Source: Anaerolineales bacterium
GTDB lineage: Bacteria > Chloroflexota > Anaerolineae > JAAEKA01
Assembly (NCBI GenBank): GCA_020634615.1
Contig: JACKBI010000013.1
Location: 62,001 to 126,000, forward strand
DNA length: 64,000 nt
Direction: 5' to 3'
In this document: in pieces, positions 1-7,983 of the stretch
Layout: each line of letters begins with the position of its first letter
How positions within the stretch are numbered: the first letter of the stretch is position 1
Made by a program: the position numbers and the translations under genes
The notes under the pieces: model-generated
Told to the model about the DNA's origin: nothing
The model's database searches: none
Seen by the model: the letters and a program-made list of their open reading frames with translations, nothing else

Positions 1-1
1 C

Positions 2-1849
2 GAGGCCATGAACGATGTGCTGAAGAGTCTGACCATTCTGGACGATGGCGGAGGGCAGGTGCTGGGCGTCGAGTACCCCACGCCGCAGACGCTGGCCCAA
101 CGGCTGGAGGGCTGCACCGTGCAGCTCGGCAGCGAGACCGCACTCTATGACCTACTGGTGAGCTTGCGCGGCCGGCGCGTGCAGGTGCTGTTGGATCAGC
201 GCGAGTATCTGGTCGGTCAACTTGTCGGTGTGGACAGGCCGCCGAAGCGCAAGCCGCTGGGCGATGGTCTGGTGTCGGTACTGTTGGACGGTGCGCGGCA
301 GGTCAGTGTGGTGTCGCTTGGCCGCGTGCGCGGCCTGGAGATACTGGACGCCCGCGCCGGTGATGATCTGCGCTACTTTCTCGACACCTCCATGGCCCAG
401 GAAACCCAGCGCACACTCACCGTGCGCCTGTCGGCGGGGGCGCACAACCTGTCGGTGCGTTACGTTGCGCCAGCTCCGGTGTGGCGCGTGGCATATCGAG
501 TGGTGATGGAAGAGGGAGAGGCAGACAGCGGAGAGATCAGCAGCCGGCGGGCGTTGCTGCTGGGGTGGGGCATTTTCGACAACAGTCTGGAGGAAGATTT
601 GTCCGGAGTGTCGCTGGCGCTGGTGGCCGGGATGCCGATCTCGTTTGTATATGACCTGCAAACGCCGCATACGCCTGAGCGGCCGGTGGTTGGCGAGGAA
701 GCACGCGTGGCTGCCGGTCCGGTAGCTTTTCAAGGCGCTGTCGCCGCACGTGCCAAAGGAGCCATGCGCGCAGCCGCACCTGAGGCGCCGCCCGCGGCTG
801 AGATGGCCTTTGATGCGCCGGCGCCGATGGCGATGGGTGTCAGCGCAGCCGCGCTGGCCCAGGGGACTCCATTGGCTGTCTCGTCTACTGATCTGGGCGA
901 GCGGTTTCAATATGCCATCGAGACGCCGATTACGGTTGGACGCGGCCAGTCGGCCATGGCGCCGCTGGTGTCAGCCTGGCTGGCGACGCGCAAGGATCTG
1001 CTGTACAACGGCAGCAAGCTGGCCAGGCATCCCGTGGCGACGCTGCGCATGATCAACGAAACTGGCTTGACGCTGGAGCGTGGTCCGGCGGTGGTGCTGG
1101 ACAGCAGCGGATACGCGGGCGAGGCAGTGTTGCCGTTCACAGCGGCAGGCAGCGAACTGGTTGTGCCTTACGCAGTGGAACTGGGCGCGCAGGTCAGCGA
1201 AGAAAGCGGCGCGCGCCGGGAAGTGGCAGCACTGCGGATCACCGATCACTACGCCAGCTACGACGAATGGGACATCCGCTGGCGCGACTATCGTGTCAAT
1301 AACAGCACAAGCCAGCCGCTGACTGTGTTGGTCGAGCATCGCCGCACGGCTCAGTACGACCTGTTCGACACGCCTGAACCGGTTGAGCAGACGCCCGATT
1401 TCGTTCGCTTCGCCGTCGAATCCCCCGGTGGTGGCGAGGCAACGTTGCGGGTTTCGGAGCGGCGGCTGGTGGTTCGCCGCGAAGAGTTGCGCAGGCTGTC
1501 TGGCGCTGCGCTGCAAGGGAGCCTCAAGGCTGGCCTGCTGGACGTGAAAACTTACAACCGGCTGGCTGGCTTGCTGGACCTGTGGAGCCAGATCGCGGTC
1601 CATGAGAAGCGGCTGGCCGAGATCGAGAAGGAACGCGCCAAGATCTATACCGCCCAGGAGCAGGTGCGCGGCAACATGCAGGCGCTGTCGTCCGAGGGCA
1701 AGGAAGGCGCGCTGCGTGCCAGCTATGTGGACAAGCTGACCGCCAGCGAAGAGCAACTGGCCACATTGTCAGATGAGGAGAAACAGCGTCAGGCTGACAT
1801 CCAGCGCCTCAACCGCGAAATCGACGCCGCGCTCGCGGCGCTGGGGTGA
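2..1849 (+). CDS. DUF4139-type protein, 5' end cut by window edge
   Basis: The reading frame is open to the left edge (Glu-Ala precede the first ATG at 8). The opening residues MNDVLKSLTILD look like the interior of the family, so the true N-terminus is probably outside the window. About 613 residues are visible. A beta-rich region with a YVAPAPVWRVAYRV stretch (around residues 153-166) matches the DUF4139/MuiA-like family. An Ala/Pro-rich linker lies near residues 240-285 and a charged helical C-terminus (about 525-613, rich in Glu/Lys/Gln) probably forms a coiled coil. No signal peptide or membrane segment is visible in the part present. The molecular function of the family is not established. 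It is followed by a promoter for the next gene, so it is probably the end of its own transcription unit. Confidence 0.7.
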   Translation, partial: EAMNDVLKSLTILDDGGGQVLGVEYPTPQTLAQRLEGCTVQLGSETALYDLLVSLRGRRVQVLLDQREYLVGQLVGVDRPPKRKPLGDGLVSVLLDGARQVSVVSLGRVRGLEILDARAGDDLRYFLDTSMAQETQRTLTVRLSAGAHNLSVRYVAPAPVWRVAYRVVMEEGEADSGEISSRRALLLGWGIFDNSLEEDLSGVSLALVAGMPISFVYDLQTPHTPERPVVGEEARVAAGPVAFQGAVAARAKGAMRAAAPEAPPAAEMAFDAPAPMAMGVSAAALAQGTPLAVSSTDLGERFQYAIETPITVGRGQSAMAPLVSAWLATRKDLLYNGSKLARHPVATLRMINETGLTLERGPAVVLDSSGYAGEAVLPFTAAGSELVVPYAVELGAQVSEESGARREVAALRITDHYASYDEWDIRWRDYRVNNSTSQPLTVLVEHRRTAQYDLFDTPEPVEQTPDFVRFAVESPGGGEATLRVSERRLVVRREELRRLSGAALQGSLKAGLLDVKTYNRLAGLLDLWSQIAVHEKRLAEIEKERAKIYTAQEQVRGNMQALSSEGKEGALRASYVDKLTASEEQLATLSDEEKQRQADIQRLNREIDAALAALG

Positions 1850-1890
1850 CGTTTGTGCGTCGCGGCGACAACGTATGAATGATGCCTGAC

Positions 1891-1919
1891 TTGGCGGAAT
1901 TGCGCGCAGGCCCTATAAT
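1891..1919 (+). promoter_or_regulatory. Promoter for the PH-domain protein
   Basis: TTGGCG at 1891-1896 and a perfect TATAAT at 1914-1919 are separated by 17 bases. Transcription would begin near 1926, giving a leader of about 54 bases before the ATG at 1980. Confidence 0.75.
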
Positions 1920-1979
1920 TCTGACATTCACCGTCCCGGTGTTCTCATCCCTGTTCGTCTCCCATCGAAAGGCCCAACA

Positions 1980-2513
1980 ATGGACTTACCCGTCAACCTT
2001 CAATCCGGCGAAACCGTGATTCGTCTGGTGCGCCGCCATCCCGTCTACGTCATTCTGAAGACGATTGCGACGGTCGTTATCGCGCTGCTGATCTTCTGGC
2101 TGGCAGGTACGATTCGAGACTTCCTAGGTTTCCAGATCACCAGCACAATCCTGAACATCATCCGCGCCGTAGTCGTCATCGCGGCCATCTTCTACTTCCT
2201 TTTCATCTTCTACCGCTATCGCAACGACATCTGGCTGATCACCAACCAGCGGCTCATCGATTCCTCCAAACGGACACCATTCAGCCACGAAGTGTCGTCA
2301 GCACCACTGAACAACATCCAGGACATCGGTATCGTGCAGAGCGGTTTCCTGGCAACCATCTTCAAATTCGGCGACATGATTTGTGAGACCGCGTCCTCCG
2401 GCGGCGGCCAATTCGTGTTCAAGGGTGTGCCCAATCCGAAGGAACTGCTGGAAGTAGTGGACGACGCCCGCACCAAAGCCAAAGGCCAGGGGGGCTCCAG
2501 CAGCGGTTTGTAG
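1980..2513 (+). CDS. PH-domain membrane protein (bPH_2 / DUF304 type)
   Basis: A 177-residue protein. Two hydrophobic segments lie at about residues 24-45 and 60-82, followed by a cytoplasmic bacterial pleckstrin-homology-like domain from about 88 to 165 (DIWLITNQRLID, then the LNNIQDI motif near residue 114 typical of the family). The Gly/Ser tail (GGSSSGL) is low complexity. Family members are membrane proteins of unclear function, some linked to envelope stress. It has its own promoter upstream and a hairpin terminator downstream, so it is probably monocistronic. Confidence 0.75.
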   Translation: MDLPVNLQSGETVIRLVRRHPVYVILKTIATVVIALLIFWLAGTIRDFLGFQITSTILNIIRAVVVIAAIFYFLFIFYRYRNDIWLITNQRLIDSSKRTPFSHEVSSAPLNNIQDIGIVQSGFLATIFKFGDMICETASSGGGQFVFKGVPNPKELLEVVDDARTKAKGQGGSSSGL

Positions 2514-2561
2514 TCACTACGCTGAGGTTGATCTTCGGACTCAGAAACAGATCGGATCCAC

Positions 2562-2600
2562 AGAGCCAGGTTCCCCACCGCGGACCTGGCTCTTATATTT
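2562..2600 (+). terminator. Rho-independent terminator after the PH-domain gene
   Basis: Perfect 10-bp inverted repeat (AGAGCCAGGT at 2562-2571 with its complement at 2584-2593), 12-base loop, then the T-rich TATATTT. Confidence 0.75.
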
Positions 2601-2626
2601 CCCGGCCACATCGGGACACCAGTCCC

Positions 2627-2656
2627 ATGACAGGGGGACGCATCGCCGTGTAGGAT
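2627..2656 (+). promoter_or_regulatory. Possible promoter for the DUF4399 lipoprotein
   Basis: ATGACA at 2627-2632 and TAGGAT at 2651-2656, 18 bases apart. Both boxes deviate from consensus, so this is a weak call supported mainly by position 45 bases upstream of the ATG. Confidence 0.35.
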
Positions 2657-2700
2657 AGGGGTGTCAGTTCGGACACACTCACCATTCACGGAGGTGCAAC

Positions 2701-3141
2701 ATGAATTTCGGTCAAACAAAGCAGCACGCCGGCATTCTGGCAGTCGCAGCGTCGTTGCTGGCAGTTCTGGTTCTCAGCGCCTGCTCAGCCGATGCGTCAG
2801 AGGCGGGCGGCCGCGTCAGGTTCGTCGATCTCAAGGACGGTGCAACCGTCAGCAGCCCGCTTCTGGTCAAGATGGCCGCGGATAACTTCACCGTCGAACC
2901 GGCCGGCGCAGTCAAGACCGGCCACGGCCATCTGCACATCGTCGTCGACGGCGACTGCATCGCAGCGGGACAGGTCGTTCCCAAGGACGACACGCATCTG
3001 CACTACGGCCAGGGACAGGTCGAAGCGACGCTCGAACTGGCCCCCGGCGCACATACGCTCTGCCTGCAAGCAGCCGATGGCGCGCACGTTGCGCTCCCCG
3101 GCGACGGCCTGGCGCAGCAGATCAGCATCAACGTTCAGTAA
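2701..3141 (+). CDS. DUF4399-type lipoprotein
   Basis: A 146-residue protein preceded by a good Shine-Dalgarno (GGAGG, spacing 6). The signal peptide ends in a lipobox (LSAC, Cys at about residue 28), so a lipid-anchored extracytoplasmic protein is expected. The mature part is one small beta domain with the family features: FVDLKDGATVSSPLLVKMAADNF, then GHGHLHIVVDGDC and THLHYGQGQ. The clustered histidines (GHGHLH; THLHYG) are conserved in this family and could bind metal, which is inference. Many relatives end with a statement about dosage length; this one ends immediately after the domain. Role unknown. Confidence 0.75.
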   Translation: MNFGQTKQHAGILAVAASLLAVLVLSACSADASEAGGRVRFVDLKDGATVSSPLLVKMAADNFTVEPAGAVKTGHGHLHIVVDGDCIAAGQVVPKDDTHLHYGQGQVEATLELAPGAHTLCLQAADGAHVALPGDGLAQQISINVQ

Positions 3142-3156
3142 CCGCCAACAAAACCA

Positions 3157-3196
3157 ACTTGCAGGTCGCGCCGCGAGCGCGCCGTGATCTGCAAGT
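3157..3196 (+). terminator. Imperfect hairpin after the lipoprotein gene
   Basis: ACTTGCAG at 3157-3164 pairs with CTGCAAGT at 3189-3196, with a GC-rich partly paired interior. No U-tract follows, so termination is uncertain. Confidence 0.4.
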
Positions 3197-3253
3197 GGAC
3201 TCTCGACAGTCAATCACTGCGAAACCTACCTGGATTTTATTTCTGGACATCCC

Positions 3254-3949
3254 ATGCCACCAACAGTCAGCGTTGCATCATTTGTGTTTGGAGTCGTCTT
3301 TCTCCTGGCCGCATTGGTCGGCAAGGACCTCAAGCTCGTCACCGTGGAGTTGCCAGCTTTGGGGCCCGGGCGCAGACTGCTCCTGGGTTCCTTTGGCCTG
3401 GCGCTAACGATGTTTGGCCTGCTGGACGGGCAGCGACTGGTGGTTGGCTCGCCGATCTCGCCATCACCAGTGACCAGTCAGGCGCTGTCGATCCGCACCC
3501 CTTCTGCCGCTGCGATCGTAGCGACGAAGATGATGCCCATCGCTACGGCTGGTGAGCGCGTGCTGCCTTGCCTGGCCGATGTCCTTGAGACCGATCGGGT
3601 GATTCTGCCCATGGAAGCAGCGCGGCGCACCGATAGCAAATGGGGTCATGGCCAGCCGCGCGTGGGCGTGATGGCGATGCAATTCGAGGACCCGACGGGC
3701 ATTCGCGGCGGCGTGAAGTTCGCAACGGTCGCATCTGGCGCCGGTGTTGATATTCTCGGCGTTTTCGATGCAACGTGTCAGCCTGTCACAACCTATACCA
3801 ACGAAAGCAACCCGACGCAGCCGAAGGATCATCCCTACGCGTACGAAACCATGCGCTATCAGTTTGGTGAAGTCGTTTACGCTGCCGATCTGGGATACGG
3901 CGAGGGAAACGGGCTGATCTCAGTGCGTGCTCAACAAGTAGATCCCTGA
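3254..3949 (+). CDS. Hypothetical membrane-anchored protein
   Basis: A 231-residue protein I do not recognise. Two hydrophobic segments (about residues 6-24 and 42-58) are followed by a soluble domain of about 165 residues containing several Asp/Glu/Tyr-rich loops. The start lacks an obvious Shine-Dalgarno, so the N-terminus is uncertain. It lies 19 bases upstream of another unknown membrane protein on the same strand and is probably co-transcribed with it. Confidence 0.55.
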   Translation: MPPTVSVASFVFGVVFLLAALVGKDLKLVTVELPALGPGRRLLLGSFGLALTMFGLLDGQRLVVGSPISPSPVTSQALSIRTPSAAAIVATKMMPIATAGERVLPCLADVLETDRVILPMEAARRTDSKWGHGQPRVGVMAMQFEDPTGIRGGVKFATVASGAGVDILGVFDATCQPVTTYTNESNPTQPKDHPYAYETMRYQFGEVVYAADLGYGEGNGLISVRAQQVDP

Positions 3950-3968
3950 TCAGCGAGGAAAGTGTGCC

Positions 3969-5270
3969 ATGAAAGAGCGAAAAAACGTCAATCTGTACAG
4001 CGTGATGGCTGCGGGGTTGGTCGGGCTGGTGTTGGGTGCGCTGGTCGGCGGCATCGCCGGGCGGCTTGCCATGCGGATCGTAGCGGTTGTCGGGGGTATT
4101 CAACCAGCGTTTTCCGTGGAGGGAACTGCAGGCATCATGGTGATCGCCGGGTTCCTCGGCCTGATCGCCGGACTGATCTACGGAGTGGTGCGTCCGTTCA
4201 TTCCGGTGCGCGGCCTGTGGAAGGGTCTGGTATTCGGGTTGATACTCGCTGCGTTGATCGCCTTACCTTTCTTCCTGGCGCCGGAGGGTGAGTTCGGTTT
4301 GGCGTCACCTGTTGTCGGCGCAACCTTGTTCGGTGCTATTGGGCTTGCCTTTGCGTTGGCGCTGGAGGCGGGACTGCTCCACCATGATGGCAGCGTTGCT
4401 GTTAGTAAACAACACCCCGTCGCGCTGATCTGGCTGATCCCCTTCGCGTTCTTCCTGGCGCTGGCGCTTGCGGGAATGTTCTCGCTGGCGGACGAGTTCA
4501 CCCGCTTCCCGCCTGCGGGCAGCGACTGGTATCTGGCGCTCGGTCTGAACTTCCAGAGCGCGCATCAGTTGCATGGATTGGCGATGGTGGCATTTGCCAC
4601 GCTCTACTGCGGGCTGTCATCCGTGTTCTTCTGGCAGAGCGCCGGCAACCGCGCCGGCAGCCTGGCAGCGCTGGCGCTGGTGGTATTGGCAGCCGGCTGG
4701 TTTCGCGCCGAGCCGTTGACAGCCGGCGCTATGACCGGCCTGCCACTGGTGCGCAGCCTGCCGGCGCTGGTCAGGGCCGGCGGTCTGGCACTGATTGTTC
4801 TGACAATGGTCGTCTGGCCCGATGGGCGCCTGGAACCGGGCTGGACAAAAGTGGCATTCGTCGTGTGGTGTGTCTGGTTGGCTGCGTGGCTGGCGACGCC
4901 GCTGCGCAATGTGCTGCCAGAATGGGCGCCGCTGGTGCTCGCGGCCGCTTTCTATGCGTCTGGACTGGTATCCCTCGCGCTGCGTAGCCGGCGCGTCTCG
5001 TCCCAACGACGCCAGATCGCACCGCTGCTTGTCGGGTTTGGTCTGGCCGGTGCGTTAGTCCTCGCGCTGTGGGTCGCCGCGCTGGTTCAGCCCGGTCTGC
5101 GGGTACGCGACGTCCTGCTGCCTGAAACGTTGTTTGTCTTCTTGCCCTATCTGTTGCCCTGGCTGCTGCTGCCGGTCTCGTTGTTGCTCGGTCTGCGGGC
5201 CGCCAGCCGGTCGGCCGTTGTCGCACCGGCGTCGCATGCTACGACACAGCCGGCAAAGGCGCTGAGTTGA
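3969..5270 (+). CDS. Hypothetical polytopic membrane protein with a PDGR-type sensor-like half
   Basis: A 433-residue, strongly hydrophobic protein with roughly 10-12 membrane segments; start supported by GAGGAAAG upstream. The first third has Gly-rich helices (GLVGLVLGALVGGIAG). The second half resembles the membrane head of the two sensors encoded 2-4 kb downstream: it has WPDGRLEPGWT where they have FPNGRFVPRWT and FPDGRFVPRWT, and a QRRQIAPLLVGFGLAG segment where they have QQQIKWAGLGLLAA. The shared head suggests a common ligand or membrane-sensing role, but no catalytic domain is present. Short polar C-tail. Confidence 0.6.
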   Translation: MKERKNVNLYSVMAAGLVGLVLGALVGGIAGRLAMRIVAVVGGIQPAFSVEGTAGIMVIAGFLGLIAGLIYGVVRPFIPVRGLWKGLVFGLILAALIALPFFLAPEGEFGLASPVVGATLFGAIGLAFALALEAGLLHHDGSVAVSKQHPVALIWLIPFAFFLALALAGMFSLADEFTRFPPAGSDWYLALGLNFQSAHQLHGLAMVAFATLYCGLSSVFFWQSAGNRAGSLAALALVVLAAGWFRAEPLTAGAMTGLPLVRSLPALVRAGGLALIVLTMVVWPDGRLEPGWTKVAFVVWCVWLAAWLATPLRNVLPEWAPLVLAAAFYASGLVSLALRSRRVSSQRRQIAPLLVGFGLAGALVLALWVAALVQPGLRVRDVLLPETLFVFLPYLLPWLLLPVSLLLGLRAASRSAVVAPASHATTQPAKALS

Positions 5271-5453
5271 AACGTCAATTGCGATTTGAGGCTATGCACG
5301 CCAAGGCCTATGTTCGATGCAAGTGCACTGGACTGGCCTCCCAATCGTGACCGCAACGTCTACGGCACGTATTCAGAAATGAGCCCTGCACTCAAGGATG
5401 CAATTGTTACCCGTTTGCGCATACTTCGTAACGATCTTGGAACAATCTTGGTG

Positions 5454-5459
5454 TATAAT
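5454..5459 (+). promoter_or_regulatory. Possible -10 box for the cytochrome gene
   Basis: A perfect TATAAT lies 28 bases upstream of the cytochrome ATG, but no good -35 box is seen at 16-18 bases spacing. The implied leader is only about 20 bases and has no clear Shine-Dalgarno. Confidence 0.45.
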
Positions 5460-5487
5460 AATGCGCCATTCCTGTTGAACAAGACTC

Positions 5488-6435
5488 ATGAACCCGAATC
5501 AATTCACTTCGACAAACGGCTCTGCCGCTAAAGGAAGTTCCGGCTGCGCGAAAAAGCTGATCGTCGCCGCGGGCGCGCTGGTTGGCCTGATCTTGTTGGC
5601 GCTATTGGCGCTCTATCTAGTCAGCGAGTTGCGTCTCAACCAAACATTCACGGTGGACGATGCGCCATTGCCAGTCTCATTGGATGCCGAGAGCATCGCG
5701 CGTGGCCGGCATCTGGCTGAAGCAGTTACCGGCTGCCAGGAATGCCACGGGCGACGACTGGAAGGCATGATCCTGGAGGACGACGCCATGCTGGGTCAAA
5801 TTGTGGCGCCCAACCTCACGTCCGGCAAAGGAGGTGTTGGGTCATACTACAGCGACGCTGACTGGGTGCGTTTCATGCGCCACGGAGTCGGTCAGGATGG
5901 CCGGCCGCTGGTGCTCGTGTCTTCCCTGTCACTGTTCGAATTGGGCGACGCGGACATGGCTGCCTTGATCGCCTACATGCGCTCGTTGGAGCCGGTAGAC
6001 AACGAACTGCCGCAAACCCGAGTCAACCTGCTGGCGCGATTGCTCCTGTTGCTGGAGCCGTCCGCCTTACCCGCGCTTGTGATTGACCACCAGGCCGCTG
6101 CACCAGTTGCGCCGGAACCTGCGGTGAGCGTCGAATATGGCGAGTACCTGGCTAATCTGGCCTGCGCAGGCTGCCACCAGGCAGATTTTGGCGGTGGGTC
6201 AGGACCGAGCACAGGGCGCAACCTGACGCCCGGCGGTGACCTGGCGACCTGGAGCGAGGTCGAGTTTCGCCGCGCAATCCGCTTCGGCATGAGGCCGAAT
6301 AGCGGTGAGATGCTGGACAATGACATGATGCCGTTTGAACGCCTTGGCCAAATGACCAACGATGAGATCCGGGCCATTTGGCTCTATCTGCAGTCGCTGC
6401 CAGCGATTCAATCGACGCCGACGGCGGGACAATGA
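5488..6435 (+). CDS. Membrane-anchored dihaem c-type cytochrome
   Basis: A 315-residue protein with a short cytoplasmic N-terminus, one anchor helix (about residues 23-46) and two cytochrome c domains on the outer side. Haem sites are CQECH (Cys83, Cys86, His87) and CAGCH (Cys226, Cys229, His230). Candidate axial methionines follow each site. An Ala/Pro-rich linker joins the domains near residue 200. The protein resembles the dihaem cytochromes that carry electrons to or from membrane dehydrogenases; no partner enzyme is adjacent, so the donor and acceptor are unknown. The Arg-Gly-Arg-His-Leu-Ala stretch before the first haem is common in this group. Confidence 0.85.
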   Translation: MNPNQFTSTNGSAAKGSSGCAKKLIVAAGALVGLILLALLALYLVSELRLNQTFTVDDAPLPVSLDAESIARGRHLAEAVTGCQECHGRRLEGMILEDDAMLGQIVAPNLTSGKGGVGSYYSDADWVRFMRHGVGQDGRPLVLVSSLSLFELGDADMAALIAYMRSLEPVDNELPQTRVNLLARLLLLLEPSALPALVIDHQAAAPVAPEPAVSVEYGEYLANLACAGCHQADFGGGSGPSTGRNLTPGGDLATWSEVEFRRAIRFGMRPNSGEMLDNDMMPFERLGQMTNDEIRAIWLYLQSLPAIQSTPTAGQ

Positions 6436-6539
6436 ACGGCCTCTCGGTGCCCGGCACTTTCGGCAGCGCCAGGCACCTGGACCTGTTGACTTCGACGCCG
6501 ACAGCTGACTAAGAAGCTGTTTGAGAGGTCGCCCGTTCC

Positions 6540-6626
6540 GACTTCGGAAGTCGCCGAGTCAACAAAAGTAGCCGCTCAACACTGTGATGGGCCAGTCGTG
6601 AAAGTCAATCGGCGACTTCCGAAGTC
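6540..6626. repeat. Inverted repeat pair overlapping the sensor start region
   Basis: An 18-base arm at 6540-6557 (GACTTCGGAAGTCGCCGA) has its exact reverse complement at 6609-6626. Looser similarity extends outward: GCTGTTTGAGAGGT near 6526 and the complement of TTCAAACAACCTCT near 6629. Each arm is itself nearly palindromic (GACTTC-G-GAAGTC). It looks like a small non-autonomous repeat element or a structured terminator. A reading frame running through its right arm gives a false GTG start for the next gene. Confidence 0.65.
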
Positions 6627-6645
6627 TTTTCAAACAACCTCTAAC

Positions 6646-7983
6646 ATGACCACCACCGACGCGCTGCCACAGGAGACCGGGCCGGGTCGCACAGCCTGGC
6701 TCGTCGCGGCGCGCGTCGCGTGGGTGGTGACCACCGTCCTCGTGTTGGCGCTGGTGTTGGCGGGGCTGCCGGGACGCTTCATCAGCTTGCTGGCGGGCTA
6801 CGAGCGGTCGCTGGGAGGGACGGTCATCGCGCCGGGCGCCGCCGCAGCCTACGCCATCGCGCTGGTAGCGGCGGTGGTACTGGTACACGTTGCGCTGGCG
6901 ACTACCCTATTTGCACGGGCGCCGCGCGATCCGGTGGCGCTGCTGGTGGCCGTGACGTTGACTGTGAATGGCGCGCTTCTACCGCTGGCATTTCTTTACG
7001 GAGAAGTCGCCCTGTCGCCACCGTTGCGCTTTCTGGTCAACGCGGTGGCGTGCGCCGGTCTGATTACCAGCATCTTTACCCTTTATCTGTTTCCCAACGG
7101 ACGATTTGTGCCGCGCTGGACTCTGTTGCTGGCGGCGCTGTGGGCGTTCATCAGTTTGCTGGCCGTATTTGTGCCGGCCGGAATCGGAAGCTTTGCGCAC
7201 TGGCCGCTGCTGCTGCAAGCTTCGCTGTTACTGATCTGGGTGGTTACTGGCCTTTATGCTCAATTCTACCGCTTCATCGAGGTGTCGGATCTGACACAAC
7301 GACAACAGGCAAAGTGGGCCGCGGCAGGCTTACTGGCCGCGGCCATGACGCCGCTGGTCTATTTTCTCGCCTTTGCTGTCTTGCCCGCCATGAACCTGGA
7401 ACTGCTGCCCAGCCAGTTGGTCAACCGCTTCGGTCCGGCGGTCCTGACCCTGCCTGCGCTGGCCGGGTTGATCGGCATGACGCTGCTCGCGCTGGGCATG
7501 ATGGTCTTCCCGGCCTCGTTCGTTATCGCAGTGCTGCGTTATCGGCTGTGGGACATCGACCGGCTCCTCAGCCGCACCTTGACTTATACGCTGCTGACCG
7601 CAACTTTGCTGCTGCTCTATTTGGGAACAGTGGTCGCGTTGCAGACGTTGTTTGGAGCGCACATCGGCGAGACATCCCCGTTGGTGATCGTGGTTTCGAC
7701 GCTGATCATCGCCGCGCTGTTCAATCCTCTGCGGCGACGTATCCAGGCGTCCATCGACCGGCGTTTCTACCGGCGCAAGTACGATGCGGTACAGACGCTG
7801 GCGCGTTTTGCTGCTACGGCACGCGATGAAGTTGATCTCGACGCGTTGCTGGCCGAATTACAAGGCGTCATCACCGAAACCATGCAGCCGGCGCACGTAT
7901 CCGTCTGGTTGCTGGATGAGAAAGCAGCCAGCCGCAGCAAACTGTCTGACAAATCGCTGCAACACGGGGACGCCACACCATGA
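6646..7983 (+). CDS. Membrane sensor protein without a kinase domain (truncated GAF)
   Basis: A 445-residue protein with about 9-10 membrane helices. It is a paralogue of the histidine kinase encoded immediately downstream, with which it shares the FPNGRFVPRWT motif, the ILRYRLWDID-type motif and the RTLTYTLLTA helix. After the membrane head comes a short linker (RRFYRRKYDA) and only the first 35-40 residues of a GAF-like domain, then a polar tail; no HisKA or ATPase domain follows. I start at ATG 6646 rather than the upstream GTG because the extra codons lie in the inverted repeat. Its stop overlaps the kinase start (ATGA), implying translational coupling and probably a physical partnership. 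Confidence 0.7.
   Translation: MTTTDALPQETGPGRTAWLVAARVAWVVTTVLVLALVLAGLPGRFISLLAGYERSLGGTVIAPGAAAAYAIALVAAVVLVHVALATTLFARAPRDPVALLVAVTLTVNGALLPLAFLYGEVALSPPLRFLVNAVACAGLITSIFTLYLFPNGRFVPRWTLLLAALWAFISLLAVFVPAGIGSFAHWPLLLQASLLLIWVVTGLYAQFYRFIEVSDLTQRQQAKWAAAGLLAAAMTPLVYFLAFAVLPAMNLELLPSQLVNRFGPAVLTLPALAGLIGMTLLALGMMVFPASFVIAVLRYRLWDIDRLLSRTLTYTLLTATLLLLYLGTVVALQTLFGAHIGETSPLVIVVSTLIIAALFNPLRRRIQASIDRRFYRRKYDAVQTLARFAATARDEVDLDALLAELQGVITETMQPAHVSVWLLDEKAASRSKLSDKSLQHGDATP

Noticed and set aside
5286..5531. 81-codon frame upstream of the cytochrome
   Set aside because: No Shine-Dalgarno or similarity, overlaps the cytochrome start and contains its -10 box.
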